From: Anastrepha obliqua
Taxonomy: Eukaryota; Arthropoda; Insecta; Diptera; Tephritidae
Reading direction: 5' to 3'
NCBI RefSeq assembly: GCF_027943255.1
Contig: NC_072896.1
Location: 2,108,001 to 2,172,000, forward strand
Length of the DNA: 64,000 bases
Program-made: the position numbers and the translations under genes
Shown here: positions 1-12,460 of the stretch, in pieces
Position numbering within the stretch: position 1 is the stretch's first letter
Layout of the letters: every line of letters begins with the position of its first letter
Notes under the pieces: model-generated
What the model saw: only the letters and a program-made list of their open reading frames with translations
Told to the model about the DNA's origin: nothing
The model's database searches: none

Positions 1-1309
1 TACCGAGAAGAAATGCCTCTGAGAAAATCTACTGAAAAGCTTCATTTAGGTTTATGTCGATATGGAAAAATGCATTAGGTAAGATTCTAGCTCTGTACGA
101 GGCATAACTCGTGCATGAGAATTTAAAAATATTAGATGCCACTAACCAAACTCTCAACGCATTCCCTACGCGGTTGTTGCTTAGAACCTCAGGTTGACAT
201 CGTTAGCTCCTAAACTTAAGTAGAAATTATTGTTTCCGGAAAATGCGACTTTACTCTGAGTGAAGGCTGCCTCGACATTCGCTTGGACGAATATAAAAGA
301 GAAGCTGAGAAGCAGATCCTTGAACATTGTTTGGGTTTCTCGTTCTTCGAACATCCGAGTAGTTTTGGGGGTGTTTTGATGTTTCTAACGTAGTCGACTA
401 ATATCCCCGCGTTACGGAATCAAATATTTCTGACTGTTAGACCAAATATGCCTTCTTTATCCACACTGGCGTTCAGCTCATCAAGCACAGGTTTAATATT
501 ATATTTCGACAATGACACCGACTGCATTCTTCCTCTAGGCGCTTGGGGAGCCATCCTTTCATCTTATCTTTCCTTCCTCCTTCTTCATTGGCATGCACAC
601 AATGCACTACCAAATAGGAGAATGCCTGTAAATTTAGCTTTGAGACATATCCTGGCAATTCGTCCACTAACTGATGCGAATTGCCGAAATTTGGTATACA
701 CACCTGACTATTCACCATATGAGCCTACATAACACATTACCGAGTATGTAGGTCCATGCCGCGAGTAACCCATGTTTCCGTAAAACAAATAATTATTCAA
801 TGCGAAATTTAATTTACCTACAAAGCGAATTCTGAAAACTGTTTTAATTGTAGGCTTGAGGAAATAAACTGAAAAAATTAAAAGAAAAATGTGTAATTCT
901 GAGATACAGATAGAGTTTCTTAAAGTTAAAAATCTTCGGTTCATTTTAATATTAAAAAAGAGTATTTAAAAAAAATAACTTATTTTTTAGAATAATATAT
1001 ATATTTTTTTTATTTTTGCAAGGAAATTATTATTTTTTTATTTTTGTAAAATTTTTTTTGAGATTTTTGTGAAAAAAATTGTTGGGTCATTTTTGAAAAA
1101 ATTCTGAATGTCCGATTTTTTTCATTACTAATTGAGACTATGCTTAGTAATCCCTATAAGTTTCACATTGGGAGTGCGCTAAAGCATATTTTGCACTCAA
1201 GCAACCCCCAAGTACTTGTATATACCCATACGCTCATGGCAACCTTGAAACGTAAACAGGCACAAATGAAAAGTTATTTAGTTATTCAGCTGTAAATATA
1301 ATTTTCTTG
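1..1309. other. Intronic or intergenic sequence without a supported gene
   Basis: No coding region here shows a recognisable domain. An open frame at 448-732 overlaps an equally open antisense frame and has no family signature. From about 950 to 1110 the sequence is very T-rich. It lies upstream of the first visible beat exon on the same strand and is probably intron or upstream flank of that gene. Confidence 0.5.
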
Positions 1310-1867
1310 ATGTTTGCTTTCAAAATTTTTTGTGTGCTTTTCATCTCCGTCCGAAAGTTAGACACTCTCGCACAAGGCTTTGGACTGGGCTCTCGTTGTC
1401 AAATTTTGGGAATGCATGAGCTAAAGCGCATTTGCACTGGCAAATATCCAGGGGATGCACTGATTAAATATAAGGATGAATTGGTGGAGAAAGGCGGGAA
1501 ATACGCGATCTTTCAAATTGACGATGGGCCTGGGAACCATTACCTTTTGGCATTTGGTGATAGTGAATTACAAGATTGCGCCCGAATAAAAGTACACACA
1601 CATCACGCGTTCCAATGCAAGCGCAAGGGAGACGAATGGAAAGATATCTGGCTGTCAGATGCTTTCATGAGATGTGTTGGTGTACATCTATACCTAACAG
1701 ATGACCTAATAGACAATTGCATGTCGGATAGAGAGGCACCATCGAAGTTTACTGCATTCCACTATACGCCATTGGCATTATATCGTTCAGAGGCAAAAGA
1801 TACTGGTAACATCAGCAATTTTCTAGCGATACTAGTGTTTTTTATATTGATATTGAATTCGCTATAA
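1310..1867 (+). CDS. Putative secreted/GPI-anchored small protein, unknown function
   Basis: Uninterrupted single-exon ORF of 185 residues. I start it at the ATG at 1310; the in-frame TTG three bases upstream is not a credible eukaryotic start. The first ~22 residues look like a signal peptide, with hydrophobic core FAFKIFCVLFISV. The mature part has about six cysteines and mixed charge. The last ~19 residues (NISNFLAILVFFILILNSL) form a hydrophobic tail with no cytoplasmic residues, the usual shape of a GPI-attachment signal. A pyrimidine-rich stretch ending in CAG near 1290 could be a splice acceptor, so this may be a last exon. An AATAAA at 1973-1978 lies ~106 bp after the stop. I recognise no family and no transposon motif. 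It probably sits in or just upstream of the beat gene on the same strand. An intact frame in a region of decayed elements suggests selection, but that is inference. Confidence 0.6.
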   Translation: MFAFKIFCVLFISVRKLDTLAQGFGLGSRCQILGMHELKRICTGKYPGDALIKYKDELVEKGGKYAIFQIDDGPGNHYLLAFGDSELQDCARIKVHTHHAFQCKRKGDEWKDIWLSDAFMRCVGVHLYLTDDLIDNCMSDREAPSKFTAFHYTPLALYRSEAKDTGNISNFLAILVFFILILNSL

Positions 1868-2724
1868 AATGTATTCATCTAAACGCTTTTACATACAACT
1901 ATACATAACTATAATTTTCGCTCTTTCCCACTTCTTTCGTAGATTCACACACATAGCATTCGGCAACTTGTGAATAAATTTTGGTGAATTGTATTTACTT
2001 CAAAAATATATATATTTTGAGCAAAATTCATTCGTTCGGCTTCGAAGTTTTCTAAGAAATTGTATTTATGGTGCGGCTTTGGTTTTGTTCAGAATATTTA
2101 TAAATTCGAAGGACTTGGCAGAAAACGGACTGCAAAAAATGTCTTAACCTAGAGAAATCTCTATCGAAATTGTCCTAATTACGTATGCAAATTTTGATAG
2201 GAATTTAACTTAAAAAGCGCTATGAAACACCGTTTTCCGCCTCATCTGTTGCATTGCTAAAGTTGTGATTGCGACAGGACTTGGAAGAGCAAACTTCGTC
2301 ATAATCTGCAAGGCCATTATTCCTGCATGACTCCCACCATCGGATTTTGGTACATCAAATACTAATTTCCTCATCCAACTGTCTTTCCAACTGCTAAGTG
2401 AGTTTTTCACTTTAATTTTTTGCCTAATGCAATGCCTCAGAAATAATTCAAACAATATATATACAATATATCTGGACCATTTCACAGGCACATGTGCCAA
2501 AATTTTTCTTCTACCTTCACACATTAATTAACCTGCTCATACTCTATGAAAGAGAAATGACGACGATTATTGTTTTGCTCAGTCCATACGCCTTTCAAGC
2601 AACCTCGTTGCTGTAAGAGTCTGATGGACAAAATCGTTGGCACTTACAAGATCTCTTAAGAATTACTGGATGTCAACAAAAAAAAAAATTTAGAAATATT
2701 ATCTAATAGTATGGAAATTAATAC
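1868..2724. other. Non-coding stretch between small ORF and mariner
   Basis: Contains the AATAAA at 1973-1978 that may serve the upstream ORF. A 104-codon antisense frame (2210-2524) has a few residues reminiscent of uncharacterised insect repeat proteins, but no domain I can name. I support nothing else here. Confidence 0.4.
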
Positions 2725-2726
2725 TA

Positions 2727-4033
2727 TAGTGGACAAAAAGTAAGGTGAATTTATTTGTCAAACTTCGCGGGATTAAAATTTCGCTCTAGTTATTTTTTCA
2801 TGAGTTGGCAGTACTGTTAATAACATCTGGGCCAACTTTCATGTGAATGTCATTATCAGTAATATATTTACGCTTGTGTTTACCAAACGACCAAGAGTGC
2901 ATTTTTCGATTTTTACAATGTCTGATTTGATTGAGCAGAGAAGTGCCATCAAATTTTGTTTGCGGAATGAAATTTCGACTGCGGAAACGTTTAGCATACA
3001 GAAGGCATTTGGTGATTCGACCATGTCGCAGAAAAATGTTTATAAGTGGTACAAAGACTTCAAAGAGGATCGAGAACGTGTTAATGACTTGGAGCGCTTC
3101 GGACGACCATCGACGTCAACAGATGACCAACACGTCAATAAAGTGAAGGAGTTAGTGCTCAAAAATCGTCGGTTGACTGTTAAAGACCTTACTGATATGA
3201 TCGGAATATCAGAAGGATCTGTGAAAACCATTTTTAAAGACTATTTGGGCCTATGAAAAGTCAAATCTCGTTTGGTACCGAAAACCCTTAATTTCTTGGA
3301 AAAAAGTCGTCGCGTTGATGTGTGTGAAACAATGCTTTCAGACTATCAGGACAAACTCAAATGCATCATTACGGGAGATGAGACTTGGATTTATTCTTAC
3401 GACCCTGAAACAACCGACCAATCAAGCGAATATCGTGCTAAAGGCGAGGCCAGACCGAAAAGAGCACGTCAAACTCGTTCAAAAATAAAGGTCATGATGA
3501 CAGTTTTTTTCGATTTTCGTGGTGTGGTGCACTATGAATTCCTTCCACCTGCCAAAATGTTAATAAGGAATATTATTTGAGCGTTATGCGTGGTTTACGT
3601 GAAGCAATTCGTCTAAAAAGACCAGAATTATGGGCCAACAACTCTTGGTTTTTGCATCACGATAATGCACCGGCTCACACTGCACTCGCTCTTCGTGACC
3701 ATTTCGCCAAAAATTCCACGCATATCGTTCCGCAACCACCGTATTCGCCGGATTTGGCTCCGTGTGACTTCTGGCTATTCCCAAAACTCAAGAGACCACT
3801 CCGGGGAACGCGTTTCGAGTCAATTGAGGAGATAAAAGCTGAATCGAAGAAGGTGCTGATGGCTATACCAGAAATGGACTATTTGGCATGTTTCGAGGAT
3901 TGGAAAAATCATGCATAAGTGTATTTCATCGAGAGGGGATTATTTTGAAGGGGATGAAATTTATTTAATTTAATTAAGAATAAATAAAGATTTTTCATTT
4001 TACAACCAAATTCACCTTACTTTTTGCCCACAG
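2727..4033 (+). mobile_element. mariner element, full length, inactivated
   Basis: A complete ~1.3-kb mariner unit. The terminal inverted repeats share the core AAAAAGTAAGGTGAATTT at both ends, flanked by TA at 2725-2726 and 4034-4035, as expected for a TA target duplication. The internal reading frame carries the mariner transposase described separately. The TIRs match over ~27 bp with a few mismatches, indicating an old insertion. Confidence 0.9.
2919..3918 (+). pseudogene. mariner transposase, broken (DD34D)
   Basis: Decayed cut-and-paste transposase of the IS630-Tc1-mariner superfamily. The likely ATG at 2919 opens an N-terminal helix-turn-helix region. The catalytic core follows in order: TGDETWIY (first Asp), HHDNAPAHTA (second Asp) and YSPDLAPCDFWLF (third Asp). 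I count 34 residues between the second and third Asp, the mariner DD34D signature. Two lesions disrupt it: an in-frame TGA at 3254-3256, after which the same frame resumes, and a one-base frameshift around 3550-3577. The C-terminal tail also diverges after 3918. Sequence style suggests a lineata/vertumnana-like subfamily, which I cannot confirm. The protein cannot be made intact. Confidence 0.9.
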
Positions 4034-4124
4034 TATGTACATTTCGTTTTTATTACAAATTACGCACTAATAAAATGTGTGCTTATATAAATAAAAAAAT
4101 TTAATTGGTTACTTTCTTCTTCTT

Positions 4125-4815
4125 CCTCTTCTTACGCGATTTTGGTCGAGTTTAACAAAGCGCGCCAATCATTTCTTTCTAACCGGCTAACCGGCCCTAG
4201 TTGGACACACCAAGTGAAGCCAAGTCCTTCTCCACCTGATCTTTCCAACGCAAAAGAGACCTTCCTCTTCCTCAGCTACTACCAGCTGATACCCCATCGA
4301 ATACTTTCAGAGGCGGAGCGTTTGTAGCCATTCGGACGAATGGTCCAAAAATCTTGCGCAGAATCTTTCTCCCAAACACTCCAAGCGTCGCTTCATCGGA
4401 TGTTGTCATCGTCCACGCTTCTGCGCTATATGTTAGGACGGTCGTGATGAGAGTCTTGTAGAGTGTTAGTTTTGTTCGTCGAGAGAGGACTTTACTGCTC
4501 AGTTGTCTACTTAGTCCAAAGTAGCACTTGTTGGCAAGAGAGATTCTGCGTTAGATTTCAAGGCTTACATTGTTATCGGTGTTAACGCTGGTTCCTAAAT
4601 AAGCGAAGTATTTTATAACCTCGAAATTATAACTATCAACAGTGACGTGGGTGCCGATACGCGAGTGCGCCGACTGTTTGTTTGATGACAGGAGGTACCT
4701 CGTTTTGTGCCCTCTTTCACCACCAGACCCATTAGCTTTGCCTCTTTATCCAGTTTGGAGAAGGCAGCGCAATTGTTAAGGTCGATTAAGTCAATATACT
4801 TTACCAATATTTATT
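4125..4815 (-). mobile_element. RTE-like LINE 3' fragment, antisense
   Basis: On the minus strand this encodes degenerate C-terminal reverse-transcriptase and post-RT sequence (AFSKLDKEAK-MGLVV). It is nearly identical over long stretches to the better-preserved copy at 37918-39215. The 3' end begins at a CTTCTTCTT-rich edge near 4125, as in that copy. It is 5'-truncated near 4815 and has several frameshifts. No intact protein remains. Confidence 0.8.
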
Positions 4816-5272
4816 TACTATAGTTTCAAGCTCTTATATTTGCAAACTTAAACATCCCTTATCATGTAAAGTCCACTAGACTATATAATTATAATTATAA
4901 TAGCCTATTATAAAAGTAAATATATGTATAAAAGGTTTGTTTTTCTGTATAATCTCTACCTTTCGCCTTATTTTCGTGACAAAAAGTCCTTTTTTCTTAT
5001 AATTTGCGACTCCAACTCGTTGGTGTCAAACGCTTGAGCGAGTTGGTCTCTTGACTCTTTTTTTAGCGAAATTGAAATATGTGATTTTGAGAGTTTTGGC
5101 CTGAGCTGCTCTAGAAGCAGGAATAGATTTATGAAACTTTACGGGAAATCTAGACCATCGAGTCATAGTGTACCTACAATGATCGTTGTTATGACATCGA
5201 CAGTTACTCAGTTGGAGGTAAACAACCTCGTTAGGAGTATTGAGGTATACATACGAATATATATATGTAAGT
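4816..5272. other. Intronic sequence, nothing supported
   Basis: AT-rich, with no recognisable coding or repeat family. An antisense open frame at 5026-5415 runs into the SINE and shows no domain. Confidence 0.4.
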
Positions 5273-5566
5273 ATATAATTGCCGCTTACACCCTTTGGTT
5301 GGGTGTTTAGCCTAGTTACTCCTCTTATTTGTTGTGTGCGTTTTGATGTTTTTCCACTAATAGGAGAAAATCTCACGGCAAATGCTTTGTTTTTTCTGTT
5401 TTTTATTATGAGCAACTTCTTGATGGCAGAAATACGCTCGGAGGCTTGCCATTGTCTGTCGAGGGAAATTTTTTTCTATCAATTGGTGATTCGTGTCCGG
5501 GGCTTAGAACCTGTGCGCTTTCGAATGGTAGTCCGGCACCAACCCATTCGGCTACGGCGGCCGCTC
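5273..5566 (-). repeat. tRNA-derived SINE, copy A (antisense)
   Basis: Full-length relative of the SINE at 40710. Read on the minus strand, the head begins near 5566 with a box-A-like segment (TAGCCGAATGGGTTGG) and a degenerate box-B region. The body carries the shared blocks about 'GGCAATGGCAA-CC' and 'TTTTTCTGCCATCAAG'. The element ends in a TATATA-rich tail near 5273. These are pol-III SINE features, not a functional tRNA gene. Confidence 0.85.
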
Positions 5567-5783
5567 TAAAAATTGGGTTACCTAAGAATAAATTATCTCT
5601 TCTTGAAGCTCGGGTTTAGCAGTAGAGTCCGAGATGCAGATGAAAATTTCATGCTCCTTCCAATTCAGATGTATTGACCATAGAATTGCTGATAAAATGT
5701 TACACTAATGAATTGTGATTGAAAACTTGAAGGCTTGAACGATTTCCTATGCTGAAGTGTTCCCGACAATGCCTGTTAGAATA

Positions 5784-5966
5784 CAAGGGGGCGCAAAATT
5801 AATCAGCCCATCGGAAGATTTATAACTTTTGCAAATGGCGTCTTTCGTCAATCAGATTTGACACTTGTGAAGTAGAGAAACAATGGAGCGCGTAAAGGTC
5901 AAAATACAGATTTAGTAGAAAATTTATTCAAAAACAAAATTGGATGACTGATTTTGCGCCACTTTG
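5784..5966. mobile_element. TA-flanked MITE, copy 1
   Basis: A 183-bp non-coding unit with terminal inverted repeats (left CAAGGGGGCGCAAAATTAAT; right arm complementary with few mismatches), flanked by TA at 5782-5783 and 5967-5968. It shares interior sequence (AATGGAGCGCGTAAAGGT) with copy 2 at 27892. Most likely a non-autonomous Tc1/mariner-type element. Confidence 0.85.
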
Positions 5967-8900
5967 TACTTGCATGCTTCGGATGTTTTTTAAGAGCTCG
6001 GTAACCTAGATAACAACACTTAGTAGAGCAACTACCCAGGCAAGGCTTAGTAAGGATGGTACAACAACAACATTTCAATAAACTTCAAATATTATTTCCT
6101 TTATTCAATACTTAAATCAATGCACACGAAATGAAAGTTCTCAAATTTTGCACTTGCCTGGAGACCTGTAGTTGTTCACAGCGTATCGATCCAACTTACA
6201 TTTTTTTATTTCTATTTATTTGTTGCTCTTTTAGTTGGTAACTATGTTAAGATGTGCACTTTTTACAAAACTGGAGTATTTTTATTTCTAAGCTAGCACC
6301 AGTAACCCAATTTGTTGAAGTGACTTTGTCGCACTACTTTTCGAAGCACGCGTAATTGAGGAAATGTTTTGAAAGAAGCTCACACATAAGCCCACTCACA
6401 TATGTAGAATGTTTTCTTTTGCATGTTTATATGTATGTGCATGTACATAAGTGCGTAGGCAGCACCACTTTAGATTTAGTTTTTTCGCACCCATTGTGTA
6501 ACTAGCCGAAAAGCCGCAACTGCAACTATGTATGTCAGATATGCACTCGCACTCGCACTCGTGCTCGTACTCGTATTTCGGTACTATGTAACTTGCGCTC
6601 AAGTTTTCAACTTTTGTTGACACAAAGTCAAATGAAGTGGATGCGCTCGCTCTCAATGGAATGCTACTTGGTATAAAATATGTAAGCATTTAAAAAGTTT
6701 CTAACGACACCACGATGTGCGATGATGAAAGTTAGTTGACAGTGAGTGAGTGAGTGAGTGAATGCGTGCGAGGGGGAGTGTCGAAAAGTCGTTAGAGTTT
6801 AGGAGTGGAAAATTTTATGCATCCATCAAAATATTCGGGGCAACTACAGCAGACATTAAAATGGGCACATATGAACCAATAAGTTTTTGAATACCGGCAT
6901 TCAAAATGGACTGCAACTTAGAATAGATCGTTGGACATATCAGCAGAAAAGTTAGCAGAGAAAAACCATTTAAATTCATATATTTATTGGGTAAAAGAAA
7001 GTTGTTTCATATACAAATCTCCGCTTATCATGAAACATACAGTCAACGTTAAAAGAAAGTGTACAGCGTATAATGACAAGTTTCGAATACTTAGTTGATA
7101 ATTTTTCAATTTTAATTAATATCCTACAACATTGTATAAAAATTATAAAAACTTGGCAAATTCGCAATAAAATTTCAAACTTCTTAATCAGCACTTCTGA
7201 ACCAAATTTCAAGTATGCAATTTTTAAGCTTATTAAGTTTTGATAAAGAAAAAATTCTAGTTTCAAGTTACACTAAATTTTGAGAATTTTTTCTACCGCG
7301 GCCTGCTGCATTTTCATCATTAAACGACAATTCCACATATTTTACATGGCAGAAAACACCCGACACCGTCATCAGATAAAATGTAAATAACCAACGCGAT
7401 TTTTTAAGCTCTTGAAACTTGCACTGTATGCACGAAAGTTCAATAGTCTGTAAAACTGTACACCAGTGAGTAAGGTAATAGACTCTTGTAATAGGGGGGT
7501 ACTGTATCAAAATCTTACTAAATCATAGAATTTTATTTTATAGAAAAGTGTTACACATATCTAAGTAACTGTACCTCTAAAAATATACCAATCCTGATCC
7601 AAGATATTACTTTTGCTGAAAGGGTGATTAGTTGTAACTAACCGCGCAAAACTGGATTTCATTTGCCTTATAAATACTCACTGTGCATTCATTTCCAGGC
7701 ATTAAATTGAAAAACAAAGAAAAAAAAAATTTTGTAATTTGGAGCGCTCAGTTTGAAGGCCCGTGCTCGTTAGTTTTGACCAATCAATCCCAAATAAATT
7801 TTCCTATATATTCAATATATCAAAATTACATAAAACTTAGAAAAAATGTAGGGCCGCAACTTTTCATTTAGCTCTAATGGGAGAGTTTTTACAATTTTTT
7901 TTTGCCCAATGTGCGGCGCTTGAACCTCATTCGTTTTTAAAATAGGTTAGTTCTTGTGCTTTCAAGAAGTGTCCTTTTACTGAAGAATATTCGGATTGGC
8001 CAAATTATTGAAACCACAAAACCATGCGTTATATAAATCTTCTTTTTTATTTTCGTTTATTTATCTTATTTTTTTATTAATATTTTTCTAAAATTAATAA
8101 TCTTTATTGAAAAGGATTACTGATTAAAACGATAACTCAGTTTGCTTTTACAAATTCAACTCATTTAAAACCTTTTTTTGGAGATGCTCCTACATCTCTT
8201 CAACATCTCTTCATCTTGGCAGTACCAAGCAGCAAACGAATAGAGTAGAGTATTGTGCGAAGAGCTTAATAAAAGCAAAGTAATGAACGTTGGAGTATTC
8301 GTGCCCTATTTGAGCAGCAAATGTTGTTTCCATTAGATCGCTTTTGGTAAAAACCCATTGAGAACAAACAATATCACAATAAGAAAAGCCTTTAAATCCA
8401 CCTCATGAACTACCTCAAGCTAAAAAAATTAAAAAAAATTCTAAATATTCTTCCACCAGATGTGAATGTACTTGTAATTCATACGAATTTACAAGTCCTA
8501 CCAGGAAGCTGAGGCGCAAACAGCTTGCAAAGGTTTCTGCTCAACACATTTTTACTGCTCAAAAAGTTAAATAGCTACAAGTCATAAATATTTATACCGA
8601 CAGCCTGGAAGTTGGCGCTTACTGCTGAGAAAATTCAAAGGCTCTACTTTCTTTAATAAAAATAAGAGTTTGACGTATGGAATCAGATTTGGGCCGATAT
8701 TTTCCTTCGACTTTTTGCATAAATCCTGATATCTCTCCACAACTCTATTTTTTTAAAGCTAGTTTTTATTCCAAGCGCTTCGGCGCTCCTATCTGCGCTC
8801 TAAAATAATTTTCCATCACTTTAAAGTTTCCCCTTCGAGCAAAGTGGCGCCGAACGCAGGACATTGCAGGAGAGAAGCACAATCAGCTTTTACTATTGCA

Positions 8901-10404
8901 ATTATGCACTTACTTTTAAATTAAAACAACCCACAAATTCCTGTAGATTGCAAAAGAATTGTATTAGCCCATAAAATGAAGTACACGCGCACACATTTGC
9001 ACAAAAAATACATGCACATACACACATGCACAGATATTTATGTGGTACACCTACGCTACGCCAGTGGAAACGCAAATCAACCATAAAGTAATGCCACCAG
9101 GCGTATCAAAAACATTGGAGCGTATCGAACATTGCATGTCTCGCCGTAATTACTGGCCTGCGAAAAGGCAAAAAATGTGAAAACATAAAAAGATTATAAT
9201 AAACCAACCCGAAGAAATAAATAACGGAGGTTCGAAGCAGGTAATGATCGAAAATAAAGCAGATATAGCGAAAGGTTGAGAATAAACCGAAATAAATTCC
9301 AAACAGACATTTACTGTCATAAAACAGAAATCATTCGTTCCTTGAGTTGAGCTGAGTGAATGGCAATAACAAAAAAGACAAAAAACAACAACCAAAAGTA
9401 ATGACACTAATGCGACAGGGATGTCGAGGCAAAGCGAAACGCAAAGCGTGCGCCTAAATGTAAACTATAAATATTGTATTTGCTGTGCCTGGCTGATTAT
9501 ACGCTGCTCACCTGAGTGTATTGGGTATTGAAAGGTAATCAGCGCAGCGAAGCTGATTCCAAGGAAAAACGCCCAGCCTACAAGGATTTGTACTTTACCC
9601 GGTCGCGTGACAATCTCACTCGTCAAAAGTTGAGCACGATCTTCCATAAAAATAAATAATGAAAATGTACATTAACCTTGAGGCGCTGCTGGAACCAAAC
9701 CAAATCGAATGAAATGCCGAGGACGGAGAAAATGACGGCAAGCGGCAAGTGAAAGGAATAAAGTGAGTTTAGCTGCCTAAAATAAAGGTATGCGCCGCAT
9801 AGTAGACAACGCTGTATTTATATGTACGTGTGTATGTGTAGGCTACAGGCTGTGTCGTTGTCTATAAAATGTCTAATCAATCAGACAAATAATTTATGCA
9901 TATGTATTGGTTTCTTTGGTCTGATTTTTTTCTTTTTTTGATATTTTTTCGTCTCTTTTCGCTTTTTTTCATTATTTTTTTGCAAACATTTCTTGAATGT
10001 GTGTCTGTATGTGTAAGTGCGCGCACTTTGGCAGTAATTTTTTTCTTGGTTTGTTAAGAGCATTTTTGTGGTTGTACGCCTGTTACACGTAGTTGAAATT
10101 AATTAGCGAATTTGTTATTCGCCTAAAAGTATACCATGCAGCGTTGTCAAAGTAATTTCAAAGCAAGAGGAAGTCGAAACAAGAGGATACAAATTAATTG
10201 TGCACCTGAATAAAAAGTCTCGCAGGAGAATGGCAAAAGCGGTGCAATGATGAAAACTGAACCGAGTTGATTGCTTCTGGTGACAGGAAAATTCTGAATT
10301 TATTGATTGCTGCCTATTTGTAGCGAAATACGTTCAAATTTGCTGATTTGTATTCAGTTTTTATAAATTTGGAAGTAGATATTTTTGCAACAAATTTCGT
10401 AGTA
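5967..10404. other. Intronic sequence with simple repeats only
   Basis: About 4.4 kb without a supportable gene. It holds short tandem tracts: a hexanucleotide CACTCG-type run at 6543-6575 and a GTGA run at 6742-6761. Several T-rich or A-rich patches occur. Open frames here are short, overlap on both strands and have no signature. It is probably the intron preceding the first visible beat exon. Confidence 0.5.
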
Positions 10405-10836
10405 TACGAGGGTCGATTGAAACGTCCATCCAAAGTCATAAACATGGCACTGCTAGCACGTATCGAGGTTATGCTTAGTCGGTCTATTTCCTTGTGTTTG
10501 GCATTCGTTTGAATAGAGGGAGTCGAGTGTTTTTCCTTTTTCATTATGACAACGCACCAGCTCACGCCTGAGAAGTTGCGGCCGCCAAATTAATAGAAAT
10601 AGGATTCCAACTCGTTTCACACCCCCTATTCTCCAAATTTGGCTCCCTCGGATCACTCGGACTACTATTTGTTCTCTACTTTAAAGAAATGGCTGGCGGG
10701 AAAAAGATTTTATTCAGGCGAGGACGTGATTGCAGAAATAAATGGCTCAGCAAACTACAACAGCATTGGACGTAGTGTATAAGCCTAAAAGGAGACTATT
10801 TTTTATTTTTACACGGACTTTTCAAACGACGCTCGT
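10405..10836 (+). mobile_element. mariner deletion derivative
   Basis: Left end ACGAGGGTCGATTGAAACGT and right-end complement ACGAGCGTCGTTTGAAAAGT form matching inverted repeats. Between them are frameshifted pieces of a mariner catalytic domain: a DNAPAHA block, then an SPNLAPSDH-YYLFSTLKKWL block. The N-terminal half is deleted, leaving ~430 bp. Its right end stops only ~70 bp before the beat exon. The exact right-hand TA is not preserved. Confidence 0.8.
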
Positions 10837-10904
10837 CCCGTTACACACTCCACATTCAGTCTTCCATATGCCATTTATTAATCATTCTCTCTTTCTCTTT
10901 ACAG

Positions 10905-11113
10905 ATTATGTCACCTCTCTTCGCGATGTACGCGTCAAAATTCCTCATGCTGCGCGCCGTGGCGAGAAAGTGACACTGAAGTGTCTGTATGATTTGGAGG
11001 GAGACAGTCTCTATTCGGTTAAATGGTATAAAGGAAGACGCGAATTCTACAGTTTTACACCCAAAGAAACGCCAGCCATTAAAGTCTACCAAATCACGGG
11101 CGTAAGAGTGGAG
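10905..11113 (+). CDS. beat: beat-family gene, internal exon: first half of Ig domain 1
   Basis: Beaten-path family proteins are Ig-domain cell-surface or secreted factors that bind Side-family partners and control motor-axon defasciculation and targeting. This exon starts after a pyrimidine-rich tract ending TTTACAG (phase 1) and ends at GTGGAG|GTAAGTG (phase 0). It encodes ~69 residues beginning YVTSLRDVRVKIPHAARRG. The first Ig cysteine is in VTLKCLYD. The family hallmark LYSVKWYKGRREFY follows, with the Ig core Trp, then TPKETPAIKV. The second Ig cysteine is on the next exon, 25.9 kb downstream. The exon is free of lesions. I cannot decide which beat paralogue (II, V, VI etc.) it is; 'beat' names the family. 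Upstream exons with the signal peptide are outside the window. Confidence 0.95.
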
Positions 11114-12460
11114 GTAAGTGGGCAGCACAATATAAGGGGAATGCTATAAAACATTTAAAACGGAAAGGCTTTACATTTGTTTAATAATATTTTCTTTCTA
11201 CACTCATTCTGACATCCACGCGCAATTTTGCGCCTAAAATTGTGCTAAGCACAGAACTCGCTTACTAGTGAAACACAACATCGTGACCTTTCAACCACAC
11301 CCCGTCTGCTGGTGTGGATAGCCAGCTGACGGCTTACGACTTGAACGATGCTGGTAATTGTCGCTTGTAGTGGCAATTAAAATCAAGTTCACAATTGTAG
11401 ATATTACAGCTTTTTTGACAAGCCACATTAAATGTCAATGGAGGCAATTTTCCTTAGTAGCAAGGCAAAGAATTTGTCAACGCCAGCAACGAGACAAATA
11501 AACTCTGTAACCACAATACCCCGTATGTTGATTATTTACATTGTAAATTTTGCTACTCGGCAGCTGATGGTGGTGCAAACACTTGGGCGCACAACTTTCA
11601 CAACTAAAATTCATAGCAGAAAATTAAATTACTTTCTGTGTGCGTAAAACTTTTATGTTTACATTCAATTCATTGCGCCCGAAAGTTACTTCAGCACAGA
11701 ACAGAGAGTGGCTTGTATTACTGTCACTTTGTGGGCGCGATCATGAAATCATGCGCTGCATATTTCCAAAAGTGTTGAATACTTCAAGACTCTCAACGGC
11801 AGAGCGCATGAAGAGCAAATGGCTGGTTATTAAAGTAAAAACTTGGTCTTGAATTTTCATTACTTTTTATTACTGTTTCGATCTGGTGTTTGTTTTTTCT
11901 TTTTTGTTGTCAGCTGCTTATGAAAAGCAGCGTTGAGACCTGAAGAATGCCAAAATTAATTACTTTTGATTATTTGGCCTAAATTTTGGCTGTTATGTTA
12001 AAGAATTCTAGCCTATAGAATGTTGGTAAATATTGCTTTGGAAAATAGTTGACATATTTCGCTTGATTTAAATAAAAATTTAACTAAATAAGAACGAATT
12101 TAGTATCAAAATTAAATTATTTGAATTTTTGATTTGAAATTCAATAAAACTGCATGCCGTCATGTCGGTATATTGAGAAAATTTTGTAAAAAAAGAGTTT
12201 GTATGAAATGGACGCTGTTACAGATTATAACAAGACCATTTTTCAAAATGTTGTCGGATTAATTACCTGCTTTTCCAGAAAAAGTGCTTAGAGACCTTTG
12301 ATTTAGAAATATTTCGAAAAGGACTGACAACCTATCTAAAAAGTAAAAACTCCCAATAAAAAAAGTGTTAATACAATAAGGTATTACCAAATGGGTACCG
12401 AATAGGTATGTTAAATCCGGGATTCTGAAATGCCTATACCCCGAAATCTCTTTCTCTTCT
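11114..12460. other. beat intron, first part
   Basis: Starts at the GTAAGTG donor. About 1.35 kb of apparently unique AT-rich sequence with no gene or repeat that I can name. Short open frames at 11432-11852 lack any domain. Confidence 0.5.

Noticed and set aside
448..732. 94-codon ORF and its 81-codon antisense shadow
   Set aside because: Both strands open, no domain on either.
2210..2524. 104-codon minus-strand ORF with a KSDGGSHAG segment
   Set aside because: Faint resemblance to uncharacterised insect repeat proteins only; cannot be supported.
4142..4327. 61-codon plus-strand ORF, and similar plus-strand frames at 37959 and 42292
   Set aside because: They are shadows of the antisense RTE-like LINE coding strand.
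10742..11149. 135-codon ORF starting at 10742 as the beat exon start
   Set aside because: The upstream part is mariner sequence and intron; the splice acceptor at 10904 defines the true exon edge.
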